This document shows positions 9,447 through 16,624 of a DNA stretch of 44,272 nucleotides, piece by piece; positions within the stretch are counted from its first letter, which is position 1, and each line of letters starts with the position of its first letter. Made by a program: the position numbers and the translations under genes. The stretch is from the IMG/VR virus record IMGVR_UViG_3300028831_000187, positions 1 through 44,272 of that record, one strand, 5' to 3'. The notes beneath the pieces are model-generated. The model had not been told where the DNA came from, searched no databases, and worked only from the letters and a program-made list of their open reading frames with translations. The DNA comes from a virus.

Positions 9447-11026
9447 TGGCTAACTACGGTAGTAAGACTGCACAACAACTTCTCTATAAACGGCTCGGGT
9501 TTGCTAACGCTGGGCGGGGTGTCAAGAGTGATGAGGATGAAGTACGTCTTCTTAATGGCCTGTTAGCCTTAGGCATTGACCCCACTAAGGTTGCAAGTTT
9601 CTCTGACCGCAACCCCAATCGTCGCTTCCTCGGAGACGCAATTACTCGGGCACTCCGGGCTGGCGTCTCCCAGGACGATATCGTCCGAGCGATCTCCTTC
9701 GATGAGGTAGCTCGTACTGAGCACGATCCGGTGAAGCGGGTCCAGGGATTGGCGCAGGCTCTGGGTCTGGACATGAACGCCATTACCCAGAAGGCCAAGG
9801 CTAAAGGTAATACACCTGACGCCTGGATCAATGCTACCGAGGAAGTGCGCCACGCTAGTCAAATGACTGGTAGGGCATCAGGCACGATCAGTTCGATGTC
9901 TGATACCACCTTCCGGCAGTATGCTACCTCTCAGCAAGCTACCTATATTGGCAAGGGTGATGTCCGAGCCGGTGCGGGTGGTCCCGCCCCCGGCATCCCG
10001 GCTCCCCTCCCAGGTGACATCAGAACCCCTCCGCCGCCCGGAGGGACGCCCGGACTCACCCCGGCACCACCAGGGTCGGCGGCGACGAAGGGTGGCGCAG
10101 CGGGCCGTGTAGGGGGTGCTGGCGGGCTGCTGGGCGACACGTCCACCCTGCCCCGGCCGATGAACCCGGAAGAGGCCGAAGCCCTCATTCGTCAGCGCTA
10201 TGGCTACATGGGCAGCCTGCTCGACATCCCTGACATTCACAGGATCCTGTATGGCGTGGCTGACGGGTCGATAGCGCCAGACGAGTTCGACCATCAGTTG
10301 ATGGCGACCGACTGGGCCAAGACCCGCAATGATGCACAGCAGGCATGGGAGATCCTCAAGGCTACCAAGCCCACCGAGGCGCAGACTCAGCTAACCGCAA
10401 GCGCCGACCAAATTAAAGGCTTTGCCGTAGGTCTGGGCTTCACACTAGATGATGCTACCGCCAAGGAGATTGCTACTAGCGCCATCTCTATGGGCTGGGA
10501 TCCAACGCAAACGCGTTCCGCCGTGGCCAGTCACTATCAGTTTGTCACAGGTCAGTCAGCTACAGCCGGTATCGCTCAGCAATTGAAGGCCAAGGCTGCT
10601 GACTACCTCCTGCCGATGAGCGACCAGGCTCTTACGCAATGGGGTCAGCAACTGATCAGCGGCACGGCCAGCATGGACAACTTCACTGACTATGCTCGAA
10701 CGCAGGCGAAGGCTCAGTACCCTGGCCTTGGTGCCTGGCTTGACCAGGACCCCACTCGCACAGTCAAACAATTCACTGATCCCTATGCTCAGCAGGCAGC
10801 CCAGATCCTCGAGATTCCGCCAGACCAGGTGGACTTCACAAACCCTAAGTACCAGGCGCTGTTTGGCAAGCTAGACCCTAAGACTGGTGAGCGTTCCATC
10901 ATGACTGGCCCAGAGTGGTCAGCATACCTGAAGCAGCAGCCTGACTGGCAGTATACGAAGAACGCACATGATACTGTGAGCAATCTTACCGCCACACTGG
11001 CGAAGACGTTTGGGCAGGTGGGCTAA
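9446..11026 (+). CDS. Putative internal/minor virion protein
   Basis: A 526-aa protein starting at GTG directly coupled to the previous stop. Its N-terminal 150 residues are helical; residues about 170-240 form a Pro/Gly/Ala linker (PGDIRTPPPPGGTPGL). The C-terminal half is a helical domain with the signature LDPKTGERSIMTGPEWSAYL followed by QQPDWQYTKNAHD. WxxYLxxxPxW-type endings of this kind recur in actinobacterial phage structural proteins encoded beside portals (from memory of the family, not a search). The next gene starts in TAATG overlap. No enzyme motif is seen. Confidence 0.65.
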   Translation: MANYGSKTAQQLLYKRLGFANAGRGVKSDEDEVRLLNGLLALGIDPTKVASFSDRNPNRRFLGDAITRALRAGVSQDDIVRAISFDEVARTEHDPVKRVQGLAQALGLDMNAITQKAKAKGNTPDAWINATEEVRHASQMTGRASGTISSMSDTTFRQYATSQQATYIGKGDVRAGAGGPAPGIPAPLPGDIRTPPPPGGTPGLTPAPPGSAATKGGAAGRVGGAGGLLGDTSTLPRPMNPEEAEALIRQRYGYMGSLLDIPDIHRILYGVADGSIAPDEFDHQLMATDWAKTRNDAQQAWEILKATKPTEAQTQLTASADQIKGFAVGLGFTLDDATAKEIATSAISMGWDPTQTRSAVASHYQFVTGQSATAGIAQQLKAKAADYLLPMSDQALTQWGQQLISGTASMDNFTDYARTQAKAQYPGLGAWLDQDPTRTVKQFTDPYAQQAAQILEIPPDQVDFTNPKYQALFGKLDPKTGERSIMTGPEWSAYLKQQPDWQYTKNAHDTVSNLTATLAKTFGQVG

Positions 11027-11865
11027 TGGCAGATATGACTCCCGCTCAGAAAAGCGCCTTCGACCAGATGAATGCGTACCTTCAGAGCCTGGGCTTGGAC
11101 CCGGCACAGTTCCAGCAGATGATCACCGACGCTGCTGTGAATGACTACTCGCCGATTGCTTTTACCCAGGTCATCCAGGCATCGCCACAGTTTCAAGCAG
11201 CCTTCCCCGAGATCAAGATGCGCCAGCAGAATGGGTATGATCCGCTGACGCCAGCAGAAATTGTCACGTACAGGAGCAGGGCTAGGGCGCTGGCCCGAGA
11301 CTATGGCCTACCGGCCGGGTTCATGAGCAACCAGCTTATTACCGATCTTATCGGCAATGATGTAAGCGCTGACGAGCTAAACAGTAGAGTCCTGCAAGGC
11401 TTCTCTGCCGTAAACAATGCCCCTCAAGACGTGAAGGACACGCTGCTTAACTACTATGGCATCGACCAGGGACATCTCGCCGCGTTCTTCCTTGACCCCA
11501 AGGCAGGAGAAGATGCAATCCACAAGGCTGTAGCGGCCAGTCAGATCGGTGCTGCGGGACAACGCACACACTATGGGCTGAGCCGTGAAGAGGCAGAGAT
11601 GCTGGCCGGGGGTGGAGTCTCGGCGGACCAGGCAGCCAAGGGCCTGAGTGATCTTTCCCAAGAGGGCGAGTTGTTTGGCACTCTTCCGGGGGAAGCTCCT
11701 GGCAGAAACATCACCCGCTCTGAGCAACTGAGCACGCTGCTCTCTCCTGGCGGTGCTGCTGAACAAGAGCTACAGAGACGAGCAAGCCAACGGAAGGCTC
11801 AGTTTGAGGGCGGCGGAGGCTTTGGCACCAGCGAGAAGGGCGTCTCAGGGCTGGGGCAGGGATAG
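11026..11865 (+). CDS. Putative internal/minor virion protein, last gene of the portal operon
   Basis: A 279-aa protein starting at ATG overlapping the previous TAA. It is helical throughout. Motifs include LTPAEIVTYRSRARALARDY, VSADELNSRVLQGFSAV and a second similar element near the C-terminus (LSREEAEMLAGGGVSADQAA), suggesting duplicated EF-hand-sized helical units without calcium loops. The end is Gly-rich (EGGGGFGTSEKG). It closes the plus-strand operon begun by the terminase; a weak hairpin and a promoter region follow. It is most likely part of the same internal-virion or connector set; function unproven. Confidence 0.65.
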   Translation: MADMTPAQKSAFDQMNAYLQSLGLDPAQFQQMITDAAVNDYSPIAFTQVIQASPQFQAAFPEIKMRQQNGYDPLTPAEIVTYRSRARALARDYGLPAGFMSNQLITDLIGNDVSADELNSRVLQGFSAVNNAPQDVKDTLLNYYGIDQGHLAAFFLDPKAGEDAIHKAVAASQIGAAGQRTHYGLSREEAEMLAGGGVSADQAAKGLSDLSQEGELFGTLPGEAPGRNITRSEQLSTLLSPGGAAEQELQRRASQRKAQFEGGGGFGTSEKGVSGLGQG

Positions 11866-11894
11866 CTATTTAGTTGTCAAAGAACGGGTGGGGA

Positions 11895-11912
11895 AGTCCT
11901 GCTCAGGATTTT
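11895..11912 (+). terminator. Weak terminator-like hairpin after the portal operon
   Basis: An imperfect stem (AGTCCT / AGGATT with one G-T pair, loop GCTC) followed by TTTT-poor sequence (ATTTTG). It lies 30 bases after the last stop of the operon, which is where a terminator is expected, but the stem is short and the U-tract minimal. Confidence 0.3.
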
Positions 11913-11972
11913 GCATGCGATGTAAGATGTTACGGAACGGTAACTTAAGCTAGAAAATATTCTGTCAGGGAT

Positions 11973-12001
11973 TTGACAAGGATTTGGGGGTATGATATGA
12001 T
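11973..12001 (+). promoter_or_regulatory. Strong sigma70-type promoter (copy 1 of a two-copy phage promoter)
   Basis: TTGACA (11973-11978), a 17-base spacer, and TATGAT (11996-12001). The spacer (AAGGATTTGGGGGTATGA) and the upstream CAGGGAT closely match those of the promoter at 32628: about 29 of 38 aligned positions agree, so spacer conservation goes beyond the -35/-10 boxes. It drives the 12.3-16.9 kb operon through a leader of roughly 300 bases. Confidence 0.75.
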
Positions 12002-12229
12002 AGGGCGTTCAATGAAGGACCCTCACTTCCCCCTCTTCCCCGCCCGAAACTTGACATGCAGCTTACATAGATTTTCAACCGGGCGCCAGAGCTAAGCCTG
12101 AGGACTTTAGGGACAGGTTAAGGGACTCCTGCGTCGTTGCTAGAGTCACAGGATTCGCTGACGTTCCTGGGGGGTGTAAATGCTTGTCCACCCGCCTAAG
12201 GATTCCTGTTCTGGCGTCCGGTTCACACC

Positions 12230-12258
12230 TTGCCAAGCGTTATCCGTTATATTAGGAT
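12230..12258 (+). promoter_or_regulatory. Second promoter close to the recombination operon
   Basis: TTGCCA (12230-12235), a 17-base spacer, and TAGGAT (12253-12258), a -10 box typical of actinobacterial vegetative promoters. Start of transcription would fall about 40 bases before the ATG at 12306. Confidence 0.6.
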
Positions 12259-12305
12259 GCGCTTAGCAGTGGAGGCAGGGCCTCCCGAAACCAAGAGGAG
12301 CAAGA

Positions 12306-12545
12306 ATGGCAGAGAAGATCGCGCAGTTCACCGCTGACCCGGTCACCCCCCAGGCGAAGAACTCGCAGGGATTTCCTTGGGCGGAATGGGGAAACGGGGA
12401 TATTTGGATGGTGAAGCAGAATGAGGACTACACCTCGCAGCGTGGCATGTTGGCCGCTCTGACGAAGCGGGCGATTAAGGACAACAAGACTGTCCGCTTT
12501 GTCCGCCACGAGGGAGCCATCGAATTCTGCTTCGAGCCCAAGTAA
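12306..12545 (+). CDS. Small protein of unknown function, first gene of operon
   Basis: A 79-aa protein starting at ATG behind AAGAGGAG with good spacing. It is a compact mixed alpha/beta-looking sequence (FPWAEWGNGDIWMVKQNEDY; FVRHEGAIEFCFEPK) with a lysine-rich middle. No motif identifies it. As the first gene after the strong promoter it is likely made early and in quantity. The stop is immediately followed by the HNH gene with no spacer. Confidence 0.7.
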   Translation: MAEKIAQFTADPVTPQAKNSQGFPWAEWGNGDIWMVKQNEDYTSQRGMLAALTKRAIKDNKTVRFVRHEGAIEFCFEPK

Positions 12546-12947
12546 ATGACTAGGCCCATTCCCCTTTCCCAGCGGCTGTATCGCAGGATTTGGCTTGGAG
12601 ACGGCTGCTGGGAGAGGGAGGGCTATCACACCCGAGACGGATACAGCACTATCAAGGAAGGTGGGCAGACGTTGCTAGCCCATCGAGTCTCCTATGAACT
12701 ATTCTTTGGACCGATTCCCGAAGGTACTGAGATTGACCACCTTTGTCGCAACCCAGGGTGTGTACGCCCGGATCATCTAGAAGCTGTGCCCCATGTAGTG
12801 AACGTGCGGCGTGGCCTGATTGGCATTAACCAAACAGCACACAATCGGATAAAAACGCATTGTCCGAAAGGTCATCCTTACGACGAAACCAATACCTACA
12901 TATCCCCCCGAGGGCATCGTAGGTGTCGAGCCTGTCGTCGTAAGTAA
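12546..12947 (+). CDS. HNH endonuclease (free-standing, homing-type)
   Basis: A 133-aa HNH nuclease that would nick or cut DNA using a beta-beta-alpha metal fold. The catalytic core is visible: LLAHRVSYELFFGPIPEG, then IDHLCRNPGCVRPDHLEAV, giving H-...-N-...-H with zinc-binding cysteines, followed by a second zinc region (HCPKGHPYDETNTY and CRACRRK). This arrangement is that of small phage HNH proteins that act as selfish homing elements. No clear ribosome site precedes the ATG, which abuts the previous TAA, so translation may be coupled. A terminator-like hairpin follows at once, so the gene may be an insertion between the 79-aa gene and the exonuclease. Confidence 0.9.
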   Translation: MTRPIPLSQRLYRRIWLGDGCWEREGYHTRDGYSTIKEGGQTLLAHRVSYELFFGPIPEGTEIDHLCRNPGCVRPDHLEAVPHVVNVRRGLIGINQTAHNRIKTHCPKGHPYDETNTYISPRGHRRCRACRRK

Positions 12948-12949
12948 CT

Positions 12950-13026
12950 TCCCCAGGGGATGAGCAGTCAGACTCCCGGTAGGCGTCCTGGCTAGCATCG
13001 AAGCATCCCCTGGGGATTTTCTTTTT
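12950..13026 (+). terminator. Long-loop terminator or attenuator
   Basis: A perfect 13-base inverted repeat (TCCCCAGGGGATG at 12950-12962 and its complement at 13004-13016) encloses a 41-base loop and is followed by TTTTCTTTTT (13017-13026). The stem plus U-tract is a textbook intrinsic terminator, yet it sits inside an operon only 15 bases before the exonuclease start, which suggests partial read-through or attenuation, or a separate terminator for the HNH insertion. Confidence 0.75.
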
Positions 13027-13041
13027 CCCGAAAGGAGACAC

Positions 13042-13788
13042 ATGCCCAGCCTTGAACCAGTTCCAACTCGTAGTGGCAGGACGTACACATGGGGCGATGA
13101 GACATTCTGGTCAGTAACAACTATCTTGGGTGCCTTAGCCAAGCCAGCACTTCCATCATGGGCAGCCAAGATGACCGCCGAGTATGTTGTAGCCGAGTTC
13201 CCGTTCATCCAAAACATGATTGAGAGTGGCAAGAAGGACGAGGCCATCGGCGTTATGAAGGGAGCACCCTGGCGGTCACGAGACAAGGCAGCCGACCTCG
13301 GCACCCTGGTTCACCAAGCTGTCGAGGCGTACTGTATGGGTGTCGAGCCTCTTCCTGGCTTGGAAACCGAGAAGCATGTCGAACACTTCACACGCTGGCT
13401 GGAAGCTTTCAAGCCCAAGATCCTCGAGTCTGAGGTTACAATCTTCAACCGGCGATTCAACTACGCTGGCACGCTGGACTTGCTCGTGGAGCTAGACTCC
13501 AATACCTGGGTCATTGACGTGAAGTCTGGCTCCGGTGTCTACCCTGAGTTTGCAATGCAGATAGCAGCCTACGCTCATGGGGAGTTTATCGGACGACAAG
13601 ATGGTAGTGAGGACAAGATGCCTGAAGTCACTTGCGGCGCCGTCCTCCACTTGCGACCGAATGGCTACAAGTTCGTACCAGTTGTGATTACTGACCCAGT
13701 ATACAGGTCCTTCCTCCATTGCCGAGAGTTGTTCCGCTTCGTAGAGGACATTGCACCTCACGTCATCATGGGGGAGGTCAGACGATGA
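13042..13788 (+). CDS. PD-(D/E)XK exonuclease (Cas4/RecB-like)
   Basis: A 248-aa nuclease expected to resect double-strand ends to give 3' single strands for the annealing protein two genes on. Core residues can be placed: His91 (LGTLVHQAVEAY), Asp146 in YAGTLDLLVEL, the catalytic Asp159-Val-Lys161 in WVIDVKSGSG, and the QxxxY motif at Gln173-Tyr177 (MQIAAYAHG). This is the RecB/Cas4-like subgroup; no four-cysteine iron-sulfur cluster is evident. Length fits phage exonucleases. It starts at ATG after AAAGGAG and overlaps the next gene by ATGA. Context (Bet-type protein downstream) supports a two-component recombinase. Confidence 0.88.
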   Translation: MPSLEPVPTRSGRTYTWGDETFWSVTTILGALAKPALPSWAAKMTAEYVVAEFPFIQNMIESGKKDEAIGVMKGAPWRSRDKAADLGTLVHQAVEAYCMGVEPLPGLETEKHVEHFTRWLEAFKPKILESEVTIFNRRFNYAGTLDLLVELDSNTWVIDVKSGSGVYPEFAMQIAAYAHGEFIGRQDGSEDKMPEVTCGAVLHLRPNGYKFVPVVITDPVYRSFLHCRELFRFVEDIAPHVIMGEVRR

Positions 13789-13973
13789 GCGCCAACGATG
13801 ACATCACAGACGTGATCTCTCATGCTCGCCAGCTTGTAACGAGCATCAAAACGGGTGAAGCCTTTACTGTTCACCAGGCCCGTCAACTCTACGGCCAAAT
13901 TCGTGAGGCGGAAGGATGGCTACTGTCCGCTCGACAGCTTCTCGATCCCTCAGAGAACGGCGTTACGCCATGA
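13785..13973 (+). CDS. Small helical protein between exonuclease and annealing protein
   Basis: A 62-aa protein starting in ATGA overlap with the exonuclease and ending in ATGA overlap with the Bet-type gene. It is acidic at the start (MSANDDITDV) and predicted all-helical (ARQLYGQIREAEGWLLSARQLL). Its tight coupling suggests a partner of the recombinase pair, but no family is recognised. Confidence 0.7.
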   Translation: MSANDDITDVISHARQLVTSIKTGEAFTVHQARQLYGQIREAEGWLLSARQLLDPSENGVTP

Positions 13974-14770
13974 GCATGGTGCCAGTAGACCAACAGTTGA
14001 ATGTCCTCAAAGCGATAGGACTAGACCCTCGTGCCCCTCTTACTCAAGCGCTCGTTGCTGTATGCAACCGCTACGGGCTGGATCCCATTCTCAAGCAAGC
14101 CTATATCATTCGTGATCAGGTGTATATCAGTCATGCTGGTCTCCTACATGTTGCTCACGTTAGCGGTGACCTTGATGGTATTGAAGTCGAGGTCACGGAA
14201 GAAGGGGACCGATTCACTGCGACTGCTAAGATCTACCGTAAGAGCATGTCTCGGCCCTTCGTCTACACCGATACCTGCTTTAAGAACGAGAACAAAGTCC
14301 CAGATCAGCGGAAGCGAGCCATCACCAGGGCAGAACGGAATGCTCTGAGGCGAGCGTTCGATGTCATCGACACTCAGGATGACTACGAGGAGCCTCGTGT
14401 GCGAATGTCCGCTGAAAGTCCTCCCCTGCCGGGGGAGATTGGGGCGGGGGAACCACAGGGAACTACATCCGCTCCCTCTGGGGAAGCCCAGTCCCCCGCT
14501 CCATTTGATTTCCGACCAGCAGTCATCCTCTGTCGAGAGATGGAGTTCCCCGAAGACCTGCGGCACGAGCTTGTACGGCACATCACTGACCTGCGAACCC
14601 AGAGTGTCAAGGAAATGACGCCCGACGAGTTCACAGTCCTGATGGATCATCTGCGAGGGCTGAAGCAAGGCGTTATCCCCAACGATCTCCCTGAAGTCCT
14701 GCACGAATGGGTGGTGAAGTGGCTGACCGAACGAGGATCCCAGACAAAGAAGCCCGAATCGTCCAACTAA
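13970..14770 (+). CDS. Bet/RecT-type single-strand annealing protein
   Basis: A 266-aa protein that should bind single strands left by the exonuclease and anneal them to complementary DNA. Family features include CNRYGLDPILKQAYII near residues 32-47, VYISHAGLLHVAHVSGDLDG, and the conserved basic helix KRAITRAERNALRRAFDV near 115-132. The second half is divergent: a Pro/Gly/Ser linker (PLPGEIGAGEPQG) and a helical C-terminal domain that may contact partner proteins. It starts at the ATG in ATGA overlap; an upstream in-frame start is possible but would overlap the 62-aa gene fully. Call is by motif memory of Bet (PF03837-like). Confidence 0.8.
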   Translation: MSMVPVDQQLNVLKAIGLDPRAPLTQALVAVCNRYGLDPILKQAYIIRDQVYISHAGLLHVAHVSGDLDGIEVEVTEEGDRFTATAKIYRKSMSRPFVYTDTCFKNENKVPDQRKRAITRAERNALRRAFDVIDTQDDYEEPRVRMSAESPPLPGEIGAGEPQGTTSAPSGEAQSPAPFDFRPAVILCREMEFPEDLRHELVRHITDLRTQSVKEMTPDEFTVLMDHLRGLKQGVIPNDLPEVLHEWVVKWLTERGSQTKKPESSN

Positions 14771-14892
14771 GGTTCGATAGCGAGCAGTGCACCGTGCATG
14801 TCGTACGTGGTAACGCACGCTGGCGTGAATGCATCAAGTGTGGCGTGCTCATTATGAGAGAGGACGACGATGATGATTCTCGGCCTCAGTAG
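14719..14892 (+). CDS. Small Cys-containing protein (probable)
   Basis: A 57-aa reading frame from GTG, overlapping the end of the annealing-protein gene by 52 bases and the next gene by 23. It carries CTVHVVRGNARWRECIKCG, with Cys residues that could form a zinc site, and ends in an acidic run (REDDDDDSRPQ). The start is uncertain (an ATG lies 12 bases upstream) and the ribosome site is poor. It is supported mainly by the composition and by the run of similar small genes that follows. Confidence 0.5.
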   Translation: MADRTRIPDKEARIVQLRFDSEQCTVHVVRGNARWRECIKCGVLIMREDDDDDSRPQ

Positions 14893-15064
14893 GACTGGCT
14901 ACATCAACTTTCGACAGCAAAATAACTTCGTGGTTCACTTCCTTCGCCGCAATCCTAGCGTTGCACTTTGCAGGCGACGGGTTCCCTATCGTTTCAACTT
15001 CAATGCACTTCCCTCCAATGCCATTCTCTGTTCCGAATGCCGTACATCACCGCTGTCATCGTAG
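14870..15064 (+). CDS. Small zinc-finger-like protein
   Basis: A 64-aa protein starting at the first of two adjacent ATGs behind GAGAGGA. The pattern NPSVALCRRRVPYRFNF ... AILCSECRTS (Cys ... CxxC) matches a type of very short actinophage protein in which an LCGR-like element is followed by a CxxC. It overlaps its neighbours on both sides in different frames. The role is unknown; nucleic-acid binding is a guess from the cysteines and basic residues. Confidence 0.6.
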   Translation: MMILGLSRTGYINFRQQNNFVVHFLRRNPSVALCRRRVPYRFNFNALPSNAILCSECRTSPLSS

Positions 15065-15225
15065 ACGGTCAAAAGTACATCTACATACAGGACAGGGAGG
15101 GCACAAATTGTGGGAGTCCGTCGACGGCCAGGTACAGTGGGGGGTGTCACTGTGACGCATGCCGAGATGCCTGGGCGGATTACAAGCGGAAGTACAGAAA
15201 ACAAGCAAAGACAAAGAAACGCTAG
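15037..15225 (+). CDS. Small zinc-ribbon protein with CxxCRxAxxxYxR signature
   Basis: A 62-aa protein. The first 20 residues form strands (YITAVIVDGQKYIYIQD), followed by CGSPSTARYSGGCHCDACRD and a very basic tail (YKRKYRKQAKTKKR). The segment GxxxGCxCxxCRxAxxxYxR is a recurrent small zinc module of actinobacterial phages and also forms the C-terminus of the LAGLIDADG protein at 43449. Start chosen at the ATG at 15037, 28 bases inside the previous gene; ribosome site weak. Confidence 0.6.
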   Translation: MPYITAVIVDGQKYIYIQDREGTNCGSPSTARYSGGCHCDACRDAWADYKRKYRKQAKTKKR

Positions 15226-15496
15226 GGACCTGTACCTCCGTCGGACCTATGGGATATCGCTACTAGACTATGACAATCTACTGGACGACCAAGGTGGCCG
15301 CTGTGCTATCTGCCTGTGCCGCCCCCGTACACGGTCCCTTGCTGTGGATCATGATCACATTACTGGTCGTGTGCGTGGCCTTCTGTGCAGCCGTTGCAAT
15401 CATGGACTGCTGCACTTCGCTCAGGAGGACATCACAATCCTGCGACGGGCCATCGAGTACCTCCTGAAACACCTGGAGGGGAACCGTGACACATAA
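15167..15496 (+). CDS. Recombination endonuclease VII family protein
   Basis: An endonuclease of the T4 endonuclease VII (His-Me finger) family, which cuts branched DNA such as Holliday junctions and cruciforms. The signature is GGRCAICLCRPRTRSLAVDH followed by DHITGRVRGLLCSRCNHGLL: zinc cysteines pair around the DHDH..TGxxRGLLC..CN active site. The start is unclear; ATG 15167 gives 109 aa, while GTG codons at 15152 or 15110 would lengthen it inside the preceding gene. It sits with the exonuclease and annealing protein, consistent with resolving recombination intermediates before packaging. Confidence 0.85.
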   Translation: MPGRITSGSTENKQRQRNARDLYLRRTYGISLLDYDNLLDDQGGRCAICLCRPRTRSLAVDHDHITGRVRGLLCSRCNHGLLHFAQEDITILRRAIEYLLKHLEGNRDT

Positions 15497-15896
15497 CGCC
15501 GATGAAGTGCGGGTCATTGCCCGCCATCCTGACGGCTCCGAGGTGGACGTGACCGAGTCGGTTCGGCTCGTCTACAACCTCCTCGGCAGTTCGATGGACT
15601 ACGGCTCCGGGTTCCTCTCCATCGAAGACGTAGTGGAGACGGAGCGACTGGCTGCGGCGTGCGGGTTCACGTCGTATCCCGATGCAGACCAACAGATTGC
15701 GGCCTACCTGCATACCTACTCTGCTCGATGCCCGACCTGTGACGAGTACGTCCGGGACTTCAAGGCCGGAGAGGTCATCGACACCGGTCGCATCATGATT
15801 TGCCAGCCATGCGGACATGAGATGGAGCTGTTCATGCCGAAGGGCGAGCCCGCTGGGCTGCGTCCCCGACCCGAACACTCCGACGGAGACGCGTGA
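15486..15896 (+). CDS. Zinc-ribbon protein of unknown function
   Basis: A 136-aa protein starting at GTG after GGAGGGG, overlapping the endonuclease by 11 bases. The N-terminal 60 residues are mixed (EVRVIARHPDGSEVDVTESV); residues 76-108 hold a classic pair of knuckles, CPTCDEYV ... ICQPCGHEMEL, giving a C4 zinc ribbon. The acidic C-terminus ends in a GTGA/TGATG junction with the next gene. No enzymatic motif is visible. Confidence 0.7.
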   Translation: MTHNADEVRVIARHPDGSEVDVTESVRLVYNLLGSSMDYGSGFLSIEDVVETERLAAACGFTSYPDADQQIAAYLHTYSARCPTCDEYVRDFKAGEVIDTGRIMICQPCGHEMELFMPKGEPAGLRPRPEHSDGDA

Positions 15897-16087
15897 TGCA
15901 GCACGACCCACACACGCTGATATCGAGCTACACCGTCAACGGGGTCACCCACTACCCGCACTACTGGTCGACCTACTGCATCCACCTCAACCACGCCGAC
16001 TGCCGGATGACCTGCAAGACGTGCCAGACCCCCTGCCTCTGCCCCTGCCATCGACCCGCACAGCGCGACGGAGACGACCGTGGCTGA
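15896..16087 (+). CDS. Small Cys/His-rich protein
   Basis: A 63-aa protein starting at ATG in a TGATG overlap (a GTG one codon earlier is also possible). It is very rich in Cys and His: CIHLNHADCRMTCKTCQTPC followed by LCPCHRPA, enough for one or two zinc sites. Unknown function; part of the overlapping chain of small zinc proteins. Confidence 0.65.
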   Translation: MQHDPHTLISSYTVNGVTHYPHYWSTYCIHLNHADCRMTCKTCQTPCLCPCHRPAQRDGDDRG

Positions 16088-16283
16088 CTGCCCTCACCCA
16101 TTCGATGACGTGGTCTATCTGGGGCGTGGCCGGTGGTCATGCTCTCGATGCGGCACCCTCGTCGAGGACTTCGATCCGGCCTCGCTGATCGACAACGATC
16201 GGCCGGTCACCCAGAAGGTTCGGGACCACGCCCGCAAGCTGGCGGCCGAGCTAAACGACGGATCGGCGTGCGATGCTGACTAG
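16080..16283 (+). CDS. Small zinc-ribbon protein
   Basis: A 67-aa protein starting at GTG, eight bases before the previous stop. CPHPFDDVVYLGRGRWSCSR then CGTLVEDF forms a compact two-strand zinc ribbon (Cys ... CSRCG), followed by a charged helix (KVRDHARKLAAEL). The overall layout, Cys-Pro-His then a YxGxGRWxCxxCG motif, is typical of short phage and host regulator-like proteins; function unknown. Confidence 0.65.
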   Translation: MADCPHPFDDVVYLGRGRWSCSRCGTLVEDFDPASLIDNDRPVTQKVRDHARKLAAELNDGSACDAD

Positions 16284-16467
16284 GAACCACCCAGCCCTCG
16301 GTGCCTTCCGCAAGAAGAAGCTCTATGTACCAGACTGGCGGCGCATAGCCGACGAGTTGGCAATAGAGGTCCGTCGCCGAACGGGACATCGGCAGAACAT
16401 CTGTAGCTGTACAGCATGCCTGGCTCTCGACGTGTATGACGAAGCGAAACGGAGGGTCGGTGGCTGA
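16273..16467 (+). CDS. Small basic protein with CxCxxC motif
   Basis: A 64-aa protein from ATG, overlapping the previous gene by 11 bases. It is basic at the start (FRKKKLYVPDWRRIADELA) and carries NICSCTACLALDVYDEAKRR. Possible DNA-binding; no family assigned. Confidence 0.6.
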   Translation: MLTRNHPALGAFRKKKLYVPDWRRIADELAIEVRRRTGHRQNICSCTACLALDVYDEAKRRVGG

Positions 16468-16624
16468 GGCGATCCTGAGAAGCGGCTATGAATGCTTCGA
16501 GTGCGGGAACTTTGTGACCTCTATCGATCCACTAGACTTCTGGGAATGCAGTCTCTGTGAGACTCGCTACCTCTATCAGCTTGACGCAGAAAGGTGTTGC
16601 CCCGATGCGGAAACTCTTGATTAG
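16460..16624 (+). CDS. Rubredoxin-like small zinc protein
   Basis: A 54-aa protein. GTG at 16460 is chosen because GGAGGG stands at 16451; an in-frame ATG at 16436 would overlap more and lacks such a site. Two CxxC knuckles are present, ECFECGNFV and ECSLCETRYLYQL, followed by a Cys-Cys pair, so a C4 zinc or iron site is likely. It overlaps the start of the secreted protein gene by 20 bases. Confidence 0.65.
   Translation: MAEAILRSGYECFECGNFVTSIDPLDFWECSLCETRYLYQLDAERCCPDAETLD

Larger units (their letters stand above)
11866..12305. other. Intergenic control region between portal operon and recombination operon
   Basis: Four hundred and forty bases without a credible gene on either strand. 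It holds a weak terminator-like hairpin (11895-11912), an AT-rich dyad AGAAAATATTCT (11952-11963), a strong promoter (11973-12001) and a second promoter (12230-12258). The stretch 12010-12220 has pyrimidine-rich segments and short repeats (AGGGAC twice) but no fold I can name; it would be a long untranslated leader for transcripts from the first promoter. Confidence 0.7.

Noticed and set aside
12100-12230. tRNA-like GGTTCACACC and arms
   Set aside because: No acceptor stem or anticodon arm can be folded around it.
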